Source of the DNA: Bacteroidales bacterium
GTDB lineage: Bacteria; Bacteroidota; Bacteroidia; Bacteroidales; UBA932
Direction of reading: 5' to 3'
DNA: 13,623 nt
Assembly: GCA_024402115.1 (NCBI GenBank)
Contig: JAKSJQ010000051.1
Location: forward strand, 1 to 13,623
The notes beneath the pieces are model-generated. The model was not told the DNA's origin. It did no database searches and was given only the letters and a program-made list of their open reading frames with translations. A program made the position numbers and the translations under genes. Positions 7,897 to 13,623 of the stretch are shown here, piece by piece (position 1 is the stretch's first letter; each line of letters begins with the position of its first letter).

Positions 7897-7904
7897 CAAA
7901 TATA
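7897..7904 (-). promoter_or_regulatory. Candidate Bacteroidota -7 box for the porin-pot operon
   Basis: Read on the minus strand this is TATATTTG, a full match to the Bacteroidota TAnnTTTG element, about 100 bases before the porin ATG. No TTTG is found at the expected distance further upstream, so the call rests on one box and on its position at the head of the operon. Confidence 0.4.
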
Positions 7905-7919
7905 TAATTAAATTATATA
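7901..7919. promoter_or_regulatory. 19-bp perfect palindrome, candidate operator
   Basis: TATATAATTAAATTATATA is a perfect 9-1-9 inverted repeat. It lies between the divergent porin-pot operon and the YitT gene and overlaps the candidate minus-strand -7 box by four bases. That is where a repressor of the operon would bind. The size and 9-1-9 form recall Fur/PerR-type boxes, but the site is A/T only, so chance symmetry is a real alternative. Confidence 0.3.
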
Positions 7920-7935
7920 ATATCTTATTTTCGTT

Positions 7936-7943
7936 TAAATTTG
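7936..7943 (+). promoter_or_regulatory. Candidate -7 box for the YitT-family gene
   Basis: TAAATTTG matches TAnnTTTG and lies 21 bases before the ATG at 7965, giving a short leader. No correctly spaced TTTG -33 element is present. It forms a divergent pair with the minus-strand box at 7897-7904. Confidence 0.35.
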
Positions 7944-7964
7944 CGGGCAAATTAATAGCCGATA

Positions 7965-8936
7965 ATGGAAAAATTCTTCAAGCTTCTCAAGAGCGTGCAG
8001 TTCTGGAAGGAAGTCATCACGATGATACTCGGCCTTCTCGCCGGTGCTGCAGCCGTATATTACTTCCTTCTTCCGAGCAAGATCATCATCGGAACGATCT
8101 CCGGCCTCGCGATGATCGTTAACTCTCTGCTCGCGGCGATAGGGGTCAATATCAAGGTGTCGCTGCTGGTGCTCATCTTCAATGCACTGCTGCTCATCCT
8201 CGCCTACACCCTTCTCGGCTCCGAGATCGGAATCAAGACGACCATAGCCTCCCTCCTCCTCGGTCCTTTCATGGACGTATGGGAGTGGATATATCCATAC
8301 ACGAAATTCCTCACCGAGCCGGGGCAGTATTCGGTGATGAACGACCCGTGGCTCGACCTGTGCTGCTTCGTGCTTCTGCTGGGCGCATCCCAGGCCTTCC
8401 TTTTCAGGATCAACGCCTCTACCGGAGGTCTTGACGTCGTCGCCCTCATCGTGAACAAGTTCATGCACATGGACATCGGCACTGCGGTCACCGTATCCGG
8501 CGGAGTGATCTGTCTCATGGCCGTTGCGATCAACCCGTTCAGGATGGTGGTGATCGGCCTCATAGGAACATGGATCAACGGACTCGTGGTGGACTACTTC
8601 ACCGCCAGCCTCAACAAGCGCAAGAGGGTCTGCATCATCAGCAGCAGACATGAGGAGATAAGGGACTACATCATCCATGACCTTGTCAGGGGATGCAGCG
8701 TATATGACGTCGAGGGAGGATTCACCGGAGCGAAGGGCAAGGAGATCCAGAGCCTTCTCACCCAGTCCGAGTTCGCGAAGCTCATGGAATATGTCCGCAA
8801 GAACAAGATCCAGGCCTTCATCACCGCAGGAAACTGCAGCGAGGTCTACGGACTCTGGCTTCCGACCAGCACCCAGAAGAAGCTCAGGGGCACCCAGTTC
8901 GGCCCGGACACGGTTTTGAATGTGACGGAAGAATAG
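7965..8936 (+). CDS. YitT-family membrane protein with C-terminal DUF2179 domain
   Basis: The 323-residue product begins with several hydrophobic segments (about residues 15-36, 40-60, 62-86, 90-102, 130-150, 172-200) containing family-like stretches: GLLAGAAAVYYFLLPSKI, GTISGLAMIVN and NASTGGLDVVALI. From about residue 215 it is soluble: CIISSRHEEIRDYIIHDL, RGCSVYDVEGGFTG and KIQAFITAGNCSEVYG. This is the DUF2179 pattern, a small ligand-binding-like domain that accompanies YitT membrane parts. Family members are widespread; their role is not firmly known, with transport or sensing proposed. The gene is monocistronic: it has its own candidate promoter and a strong terminator after its stop. 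It is divergent from the porin-pot operon, so the two could share control. Confidence 0.9.
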   Translation: MEKFFKLLKSVQFWKEVITMILGLLAGAAAVYYFLLPSKIIIGTISGLAMIVNSLLAAIGVNIKVSLLVLIFNALLLILAYTLLGSEIGIKTTIASLLLGPFMDVWEWIYPYTKFLTEPGQYSVMNDPWLDLCCFVLLLGASQAFLFRINASTGGLDVVALIVNKFMHMDIGTAVTVSGGVICLMAVAINPFRMVVIGLIGTWINGLVVDYFTASLNKRKRVCIISSRHEEIRDYIIHDLVRGCSVYDVEGGFTGAKGKEIQSLLTQSEFAKLMEYVRKNKIQAFITAGNCSEVYGLWLPTSTQKKLRGTQFGPDTVLNVTEE

Positions 8937-8959
8937 TCCAAATATGACATACTGACAGG

Positions 8960-8989
8960 AAAAAAGGGACAGTAATCTGTTCCTTTTTT
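8960..8989 (+). terminator. Rho-independent terminator after the YitT-family gene
   Basis: A 13-pair stem (A6GGGACAG at 8960-8972 with CTGTTCCT6 at 8977-8989, one G-U pair) closes a TAAT loop and ends in six T's. It starts 23 bases after the YitT stop codon and separates it from the acyltransferase gene. Confidence 0.8.
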
Positions 8990-9006
8990 CATAATATACG
9001 TACATA

Positions 9007-9038
9007 TTAGGTTTTTATGAGGGAATTTGCTACCTTTA
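9007..9038 (+). promoter_or_regulatory. Candidate promoter giving a near-leaderless acyltransferase mRNA
   Basis: TACCTTTA (9031-9038) differs from TAnnTTTG only in its last base, and TTAG (9007-9010) is a 3-of-4 match to the -33 TTTG at 20-base spacing. Transcription would then start within a few bases of the ATG at 9046, leaving almost no leader. The region follows directly after the upstream terminator, so a promoter is expected here. Confidence 0.35.
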
Positions 9039-9045
9039 CAACCAA

Positions 9046-9864
9046 ATGTGTAAAGAACAGACCTCGACCCCCTTTGTACCACAGACAGGCATAGACTATC
9101 CGTCTGACCCGTCTGCGAAGATTGTTCCGGTAGGACAGAAGTATCACGACTTCGTCTTTGATGCTACCTATCCTTATCTGGATGACTCGTTCGATTATAA
9201 GTACAACAGATTCCTGTGCTATGCGGGACTCTGGTCCTTCGCATTTCTCCTCAACCGCCTCATTCACGGACTCCGCGTCCACGGCAGGAAGAACATCCGT
9301 CAGAACAGGAAGCTCTTCCGCTCCGGTGCGATGGCAGTCTGCAACCATGTATACAGATGGGACGCGCTCTGCGTGCTTGACGCGATACGCTACCGTACCG
9401 TGAAGGTTCCCATGTTCAGCGGCCATTTCCTCGGAAAGGACCTCTGGTTCCTCCGCTCGATCGGCGGCATCCCCATCCCTGAGGACAGGGGCGGACTGAT
9501 GAAGTTCAACGAGGCATTCGACGAATATCACCGCAGAGGAGAGTGGATACTCGCCTACCCTGAAGCTGCACGCTGGGATTTCTATGCGCCTATCAGACCT
9601 TTCCATACAGGAGTGTTCAACATGGCGTGGAAATACAAGATCCCGGTGGTCCCTATGGTCATCTCCTATCGCGAGCGCAAGGGCCTCTACAAGCTCTTCG
9701 GCAAGGGTCCGTGCGTGGACATCACCGTCGGCACTCCTATCCTCCCGTCGGCAGAGACTCCGAGGAAGGTCGAAGTTGCAAGGCTTCGCGACGAGGCACA
9801 TGAGCAGATGGTCAGAATGGCCGGATGGGAGGGAAAGAATCCATGGCCGTCGCATCTGGACTGA
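9046..9864 (+). CDS. PlsC-like 1-acyl-glycerol-3-phosphate acyltransferase family protein
   Basis: The 272-residue protein has the acyltransferase motif set in order: NHVYRWD (H101 to D106, the HX4D catalytic pair), GGIPIPEDR (residues 140-148, glycerol-phosphate-binding block), YPEAARW (171-177, in place of the usual FPEGTRS) and VPMVISY (202-208). A hydrophobic stretch near residues 57-75 probably holds it to the inner membrane. Such enzymes move an acyl chain to lysophosphatidate or a related acceptor. The altered third block and the roughly 80-residue N-terminal part make another acceptor, such as an unusual lipid, possible. It is the first gene of a likely operon with the GH3 enzyme (56 bases on) and the HAD phosphatase. 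Confidence 0.85.
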   Translation: MCKEQTSTPFVPQTGIDYPSDPSAKIVPVGQKYHDFVFDATYPYLDDSFDYKYNRFLCYAGLWSFAFLLNRLIHGLRVHGRKNIRQNRKLFRSGAMAVCNHVYRWDALCVLDAIRYRTVKVPMFSGHFLGKDLWFLRSIGGIPIPEDRGGLMKFNEAFDEYHRRGEWILAYPEAARWDFYAPIRPFHTGVFNMAWKYKIPVVPMVISYRERKGLYKLFGKGPCVDITVGTPILPSAETPRKVEVARLRDEAHEQMVRMAGWEGKNPWPSHLD

Positions 9865-9920
9865 CACATCCAACCACGAACAAACAACAGAATAAGTATA
9901 TAACCTAACCCAGATTTCTC

Positions 9921-11609
9921 ATGAACACAGCAATGCTCAAGGCAAACTTCCTTCTCGGAATGGCAGGTGGCATCCAGCACCGCGCCCTCGTGAAGGCTAG
10001 TGAATCACCAAGGTCTGCAAGTGCGCAGACCCTCAGGGCTATTCTCGAATACACCAAGGACTCCGTTTACGGCAAGGAGCACAACTTCGCAGAGGTTCTC
10101 GCCGCAACCAGCGACGACGAACTCTTCCAGCGCTACGCCCAGAACGTGAAGCCAAACGACTATGAGGACCTCCGTCCATACGTGGAGAGGCACAAGCACG
10201 GCGAGGAGAACATTCTCTTCCCTGGCAAGCCTGTCCTCTATGCGACTACCTCTGGTTCAACCGCAGAGCCAAAGTGGATTCCTATCACCGAGACCTACCT
10301 CAAGACCGTGTACGGTAAGATGACCAAGGTATGGCTCTACAACTTCATCCAGAACAGAAGGAAGGTCTTCTCAGGAAAGATCCTCTCTATCGTCGGCAAG
10401 GTCATCGAGGGTTACGCACCGGACGGAACAGTATTCGGATCGGTTTCAGGTGTGACCCAGAGGGATGCTCCAGGCTTCGTGAAGGCTCTCTACACCAACC
10501 CTCAGTGCGTATACTCTATCGCTGACTACAACGCTCGCTACTATGTGCTCATGCGTATGGGTATCGAGCAGGACGTGACTCTCCTCGTGACTGCGAACCC
10601 ATCTACCATCGTAGAGCTCCAGAACAACGTGAACCGCTTCTATGACGAGTATGTCGAGGACATCGAGAAGGGTACCCTCTCAGCAAAGGTCCAGATCGAC
10701 CCTGAGATCCGCAAGGAGCTCGAGGCGTGCCTCAAGCCTAATCCGGAGCGTGCGGCAGAGCTCCGCGCCCTCAAGGCTCAGTATGGCAACGTGCTCCCTA
10801 AGCACTACTGGCCAAACATCCAGATCCTCAACACTTGGAAGTGCGGTAACACCCGCGTATATCTCGACAAGTTCGCAGACAGCTTCCCTGACACCATGCT
10901 CCACCAGGAGTTCGGATACTTCTCTTCAGAGTGCCGCTTCGGTCTCGTGATCGATGACACCCTCAACACCGTGATGTTCCCTCACTACCACTACTACGAG
11001 TTCGTGGCCGAGGAGGATCTCGACAATCCTAACCCTAAGTTCTACCAGATCGACGAGCTCGTGAACGGCAAGAGGTATTGTCCTTACGTGACCACCTTCG
11101 CTGGTCTCTACCGCTACGACATGCACGACATCGTCGAGGCAGGTCCTTGCTTCCACAAGACTCCTACCGTCCACATGATCCAGAAGGTCAACGGTATCGT
11201 CACCATCACCGGTGAGAAGCTCTATGAGAAGCAGTTCATCGATGCTGTTCACCAGGCAGAGAAGCAGACCGGTCTTGCTACCAGGTTCTTCATCGGCTTC
11301 GCGAACCTCGAGGCTTCGAATTATGACTTCTACTATGAGTTCGCAGACCTCGACACCACCCAGGAGCAGGCTGAGATGTTCACCAAGCAGGTGGATGAGA
11401 ACCTCAAGAAGATGAACGTCGAGTACCTCGCAAAGAGGGAGTCTCTCCGTCTCAAGGATGCGAACACCCATCGCCTCATCAGAGAGTCTTTCGAGACCTT
11501 CAAGGCACAGTGTATCGCAGAAGGTGCACGCGACGGTCAGTTCAAGCTCCTTCTCCTCCTCCAGGACGAGAAGAGGCACGCAAAGTTCAAGAAGCTCACT
11601 ATCGACTAA
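9921..11609 (+). CDS. GH3-family adenylate-forming acyl amide synthetase (GH3 auxin-responsive promoter family)
   Basis: The 562-residue protein is the full length of the GH3 family, part of the ANL adenylating superfamily. The ATP-phosphate loop is TSGSTAEPKWIPIT (residues 110-123). GYFSSEC (332-338) is the adenine-side motif, YRYDMHDIVE (397-406) holds the ribose-binding Asp, and ITGEKLYE (429-436) marks the mobile C-terminal domain. Plant members activate a carboxylic acid as its adenylate and couple it to an amino acid; bacterial substrates are largely unknown. The neighbours (acyltransferase upstream, HAD phosphatase 9 bases downstream) suggest a lipid or acyl-acid substrate. Codon use is extreme: in the first 120 codons 10 of 11 Leu are CTC, all Lys are AAG, and Pro is CCA or CCT, whereas neighbours use CCG often. 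This points to high expression. Confidence 0.92.
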   Translation: MNTAMLKANFLLGMAGGIQHRALVKASESPRSASAQTLRAILEYTKDSVYGKEHNFAEVLAATSDDELFQRYAQNVKPNDYEDLRPYVERHKHGEENILFPGKPVLYATTSGSTAEPKWIPITETYLKTVYGKMTKVWLYNFIQNRRKVFSGKILSIVGKVIEGYAPDGTVFGSVSGVTQRDAPGFVKALYTNPQCVYSIADYNARYYVLMRMGIEQDVTLLVTANPSTIVELQNNVNRFYDEYVEDIEKGTLSAKVQIDPEIRKELEACLKPNPERAAELRALKAQYGNVLPKHYWPNIQILNTWKCGNTRVYLDKFADSFPDTMLHQEFGYFSSECRFGLVIDDTLNTVMFPHYHYYEFVAEEDLDNPNPKFYQIDELVNGKRYCPYVTTFAGLYRYDMHDIVEAGPCFHKTPTVHMIQKVNGIVTITGEKLYEKQFIDAVHQAEKQTGLATRFFIGFANLEASNYDFYYEFADLDTTQEQAEMFTKQVDENLKKMNVEYLAKRESLRLKDANTHRLIRESFETFKAQCIAEGARDGQFKLLLLLQDEKRHAKFKKLTID

Positions 11610-11618
11610 GCCTCCTTT

Positions 11619-12308
11619 ATGAAGAAGGAATACAAGGCAGTCGTCTTCGATCTCGATGGGACCCTTTACGAGTCCCATCGATTTCCATTATACCTGATCC
11701 TCCGCGACCCTCTCCACATGAGGCTTCTCGGCAGCGAGAGAGTCAGCAGAAAGAAGATTCAGGGACAGCATTTCAAGACGGCGGAAGCATACTACGACGA
11801 GCTCTTCAAGATCATGGGCGACAATGCCGGCGTGAAATGGGAGAAGGCTTCGAAGTGGTTCTGGGACAGGTATATGCCTAACATGATCAGAATCATCCGC
11901 ACCCATTACACCGCGCGCCACCACGCAAAGCAGCTGATCGACAAGCTCCGCAGCAGGGGCATCAAGCTTGCCGTGCTTTCGGACTATGCGATGGTCAACG
12001 AGAAGCTCGTTGCTGCAGGCTATCAGCCGACCTGGTTCGACGGAGTCTATGAGGCTCCTGCCGTGGGAGGTCTCAAGCCATGTCCTGAGACCTTCAGGAA
12101 CGTATGCGGGCTGCTCGATGTCGATCCCAAGGATGCGCTTATGATCGGAGACAAGATGCGCACCGACGGCGGAGCGATGGCCATCGGCATGGATTTCATG
12201 CACGTCATCAACAAGGAGAGCAAAAGAGGCGCAAAAAAAACAGATCCTTCAGGAGCTCAGTCCCAGGATCTGCTTTGGTCGGAGATACTCCGATATTTCG
12301 GTGTCTAG
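11619..12308 (+). CDS. HAD-superfamily phosphatase
   Basis: The 229-residue protein has the complete HAD motif set: DLDGTL with nucleophile D11 and acid/base D13, VLSDY (S121), K153 in GGLKPCPETF, and MIGDKMRTD with D178 and D183 for Mg. A helical cap lies between residues 15 and 95. Small HAD enzymes of this type remove phosphate from sugars, nucleotides or phosphoglycolate-like compounds; the substrate cannot be read here. It begins 9 bases after the GH3 stop, so the two are probably translated from one mRNA. The last 30 codons contain an A8 run and an inverted repeat that looks like the terminator of the convergent operon, and the HAD frame continues intact to a sensible ending (SEILRYFGV). 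It ends 7 bases before the LolA-like stop. Confidence 0.9.
   Translation: MKKEYKAVVFDLDGTLYESHRFPLYLILRDPLHMRLLGSERVSRKKIQGQHFKTAEAYYDELFKIMGDNAGVKWEKASKWFWDRYMPNMIRIIRTHYTARHHAKQLIDKLRSRGIKLAVLSDYAMVNEKLVAAGYQPTWFDGVYEAPAVGGLKPCPETFRNVCGLLDVDPKDALMIGDKMRTDGGAMAIGMDFMHVINKESKRGAKKTDPSGAQSQDLLWSEILRYFGV
12233..12272 (-). terminator. Intrinsic terminator of the LolA-MMPL operon, embedded in the HAD coding region
   Basis: On the minus strand CAGATCCT, a 16-base loop and AGGATCTG are followed directly by eight T's. This stem plus T-tract is a standard rho-independent terminator. It lies 43 bases beyond the stop codon of the minus-strand LolA-like gene. On the plus strand there is no T-run after the stem, so it should act on leftward transcription only. 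It overlaps HAD codons 205-218. Confidence 0.65.
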
Positions 12309-12315
12309 CCGCGCC

Positions 12316-12969
12316 TTACTTTATTGAATAGACAGAGTCGTCAACCTTGCCGTTGACCTTGCCGTCAAGCATGGTATAGGTATTCACAACGTGGTTGAAC
12401 TCTTCCATCTCGAGAAGGCTGCAGACGCAGTCAGACTTACGGTAGCTGAGGAGAATACGTGCGTATCCCTTGGCTGCCTTTTGTTTTGCGGTGAGGGTGA
12501 CGACGTATGCGTCCTTGGTCTCCTCGACCTTGCAGTCGTAGTCGGCTGCCTCGAGTATGTCGGAGATGCGTCCTGAGACTCCGCAGAGCACGCAGGTGGA
12601 CATCATCTTCATCGACTGCACCTTGGTGATGTCGATGTTCTGCACCTTGCCGCTGCGGTTCATGTAGAGCTTGGTTCCGTTGATGATGAAGCGCTCGGTC
12701 GCAGGGTCGGTGTAGATAAGCGCGAACTTGTCTGAAGCGGTGTAGTAGGAGGTGCCGTGCATGGTGACCTGGGTCTTGGTGGCCGTGGTCTTCACATGGT
12801 CGAACCTGTACTCCATGGTCTTGTAGCCGGCATTCTTGGATGCGATCTTCGAGAGGATGGCATCATTGTCGGCAGCACGGAGGTCGGCAGAGCTCGAAAA
12901 GGCTGCAGCGAATGCAACCATGGCGGACAGAAGGAACTTTCTGGCGCCGCTGAGTCGGATCTTATTCAT
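12316..12969 (-). CDS. LolA-like outer-membrane lipoprotein carrier family protein
   Basis: The 217-residue product has a signal peptide (basic MNKIRLSGARK, hydrophobic LLSAMVAFAAAFSSSA). The mature part has a LolA-type beta-sheet pattern: YRFDHVKTTA near residue 54, DKFALIYTDPATERFIINGTKLYMN, and further strands such as AYVVTLTAK and ILLSYRKSD. LolA proteins shuttle lipid-modified cargo across the periplasm. This one stands 18 bases behind an MMPL/RND exporter gene, a pairing known from aryl-polyene and flexirubin-type clusters, where it probably carries the product and not general lipoproteins. The mature protein has five Cys (in CVLC, YDC and CVC), unusual for LolA and possibly disulfide-bonded. 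The exact cargo is inferred from context. Confidence 0.8.
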   Translation of the reverse strand: MNKIRLSGARKFLLSAMVAFAAAFSSSADLRAADNDAILSKIASKNAGYKTMEYRFDHVKTTATKTQVTMHGTSYYTASDKFALIYTDPATERFIINGTKLYMNRSGKVQNIDITKVQSMKMMSTCVLCGVSGRISDILEAADYDCKVEETKDAYVVTLTAKQKAAKGYARILLSYRKSDCVCSLLEMEEFNHVVNTYTMLDGKVNGKVDDSVYSIK

Positions 12970-12987
12970 AGTCTGTTAGTAATTTCA

Positions 12988-13623
12988 TTATTTCTTCACC
13001 GAGCGCTCATAGGCAGGGATGAACCTGCATGCAAGCCTGTACAGAAGCGGCTGGAGACAGTACGAGATCATGATGGTTGTCACCATTCCGATGAGTGCGC
13101 ACTGGCCGACGCTCCTGATCGAAGGACTTTTTGCAAAAAGTATGCTACAGAGCACGGAGATCAGAATCACCGCCGAAAGGAAGATCGCCGTCTTGTGGTA
13201 GGTCAGGAGCTTGCCTCCCTCTCCCCTGCTGTCAGCGAGCAGTCCGTCCATGATGAATATGCTGTAGTCCACACCGACTCCGAAGATGAAGCTGGAGACC
13301 ACGATGTTGATCAGGTTGAACTCGAGTCCGGTGAGCGCCATGATTCCCTCGACAACGAACCAGCTGAGGAACATCGGAAGGAATGCGATGAATGACGTGA
13401 TGATGTTCCTGAACGAAACGAGGAGCACCAGGAGCACGAATATCGACGAAATGAGGAGCACCTTGCTGAAATCCTCATGCACGAGCTCGACCATGTCGCT
13501 CATGTAATAGTAAGGGTCGGCGACTATCGCGCCCGGCACTTCGGAAACGGCATCGCCGACGGCCTTCTTGTCCTTCGCATCCATGGTGGTTGAGTTGAAG
13601 ATGACGGTCTGGTCACCCACCTC
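12988..13623 (-). CDS. MMPL/RND-family exporter, C-terminal part (5' end outside window)
   Basis: About 211 C-terminal residues are visible and the frame is open to the window edge at 13623. After a periplasmic piece come five membrane helices: VLLISSIFVLLVLLVSF, SFIAFLPMFLSWFVVEGIMAL, NIVVSSFIFGVGVDYSIFIMDG, TAIFLSAVILISVLCSILF and GQCALIGMVTTIMISYCL. GVGVDYSIF is the signature of the MMPL/RND central helix, where the Asp takes part in proton coupling. The basic tail RSVKK ends the protein. Full-length relatives are roughly 750-850 residues, so most of the gene lies outside. It precedes the LolA-like gene in transcription order. It probably exports a lipid or polyene from the inner membrane. 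Confidence 0.88.
   Translation of the reverse strand, partial: EVGDQTVIFNSTTMDAKDKKAVGDAVSEVPGAIVADPYYYMSDMVELVHEDFSKVLLISSIFVLLVLLVSFRNIITSFIAFLPMFLSWFVVEGIMALTGLEFNLINIVVSSFIFGVGVDYSIFIMDGLLADSRGEGGKLLTYHKTAIFLSAVILISVLCSILFAKSPSIRSVGQCALIGMVTTIMISYCLQPLLYRLACRFIPAYERSVKK

Noticed and set aside
7795..7900. Porin-pot leader as a known riboswitch
   Set aside because: Only one short hairpin and scattered GC-rich palindromes are visible; no conserved core of a known riboswitch class was recognised.
7935..9005. Long open frame on the minus strand opposite the YitT-family gene
   Set aside because: It mirrors the GC-rich third positions of the real gene, has a low-complexity charged composition (many D, E, H, R), and shows no family motif.
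9007..9873. 288-codon open frame opposite the acyltransferase gene
   Set aside because: No recognisable domain, and it covers exactly the extent of a well-supported gene on the plus strand.
10926..11678. 250-codon open frame opposite the GH3 gene
   Set aside because: Leu/Val/Glu-rich reverse reading of CTC, GAC and GAG codons; a by-product of strong codon bias.
12233..12240. A8 run in the HAD gene as a frameshift or programmed slippage site
   Set aside because: The current frame continues into a plausible C-terminus and stop; the run is better explained as the T-tract of the opposite-strand terminator.

Overview
The window looks like chromosomal DNA of an uncultured Bacteroidales-type Bacteroidota. 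The evidence is the Rhs core wording at the left edge, TAnnTTTG-like promoter boxes, few Shine-Dalgarno sites, an outer-membrane porin fused into a polyamine uptake operon, and GC-rich core genes with strong third-position C/G use. A more precise name (for example a Cryptobacteroides/RC9-like gut lineage) would be a guess.

Region 1 (1-1690) is accessory DNA. It opens inside an rhs gene: about 100 codons of GC-rich conserved core, then an abrupt change to an AT-rich C-terminal tip that carries an HEFGH metalloprotease motif. Two bases later comes an AT-rich gene for a small exported protein, the likely immunity partner. Next is a short GC-rich scrap that reads like another rhs core interrupted by a stop codon, then a perfect 14-bp hairpin. 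This is the usual layout of a polymorphic toxin locus with swapped tips.

Region 2 (1708-7794, minus strand) is a compact six-gene operon: outer-membrane porin, potA, potB, potC, potD, and an HD-domain protein. Gene spacings run from a 1-base overlap to 14 bases. It should move spermidine/putrescine (or a similar cation) across both membranes. Oddities are a PotA with three TOBE-like repeats, a PotD with a C-terminal membrane anchor, and the linked HD phosphohydrolase. A divergent AT-rich promoter region (7795-7964) with a 19-bp palindrome separates it from the next gene.

Region 3 (7965-12308, plus strand) holds a YitT-family membrane protein with a DUF2179 tail and its own terminator. It is followed by a PlsC-like acyltransferase, a GH3-family adenylate-forming enzyme with the codon bias of a highly expressed gene, and a HAD phosphatase.

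Region 4 (12316-13623, minus strand) holds a LolA-like periplasmic carrier and the C-terminal part of an MMPL/RND exporter that runs off the window. This pair is typical of the export part of aryl-polyene/flexirubin-type clusters, so such a cluster may start just beyond the right edge. Its probable transcription terminator lies inside the 3' end of the convergent HAD gene. No tRNA, rRNA, CRISPR array or insertion sequence was seen.
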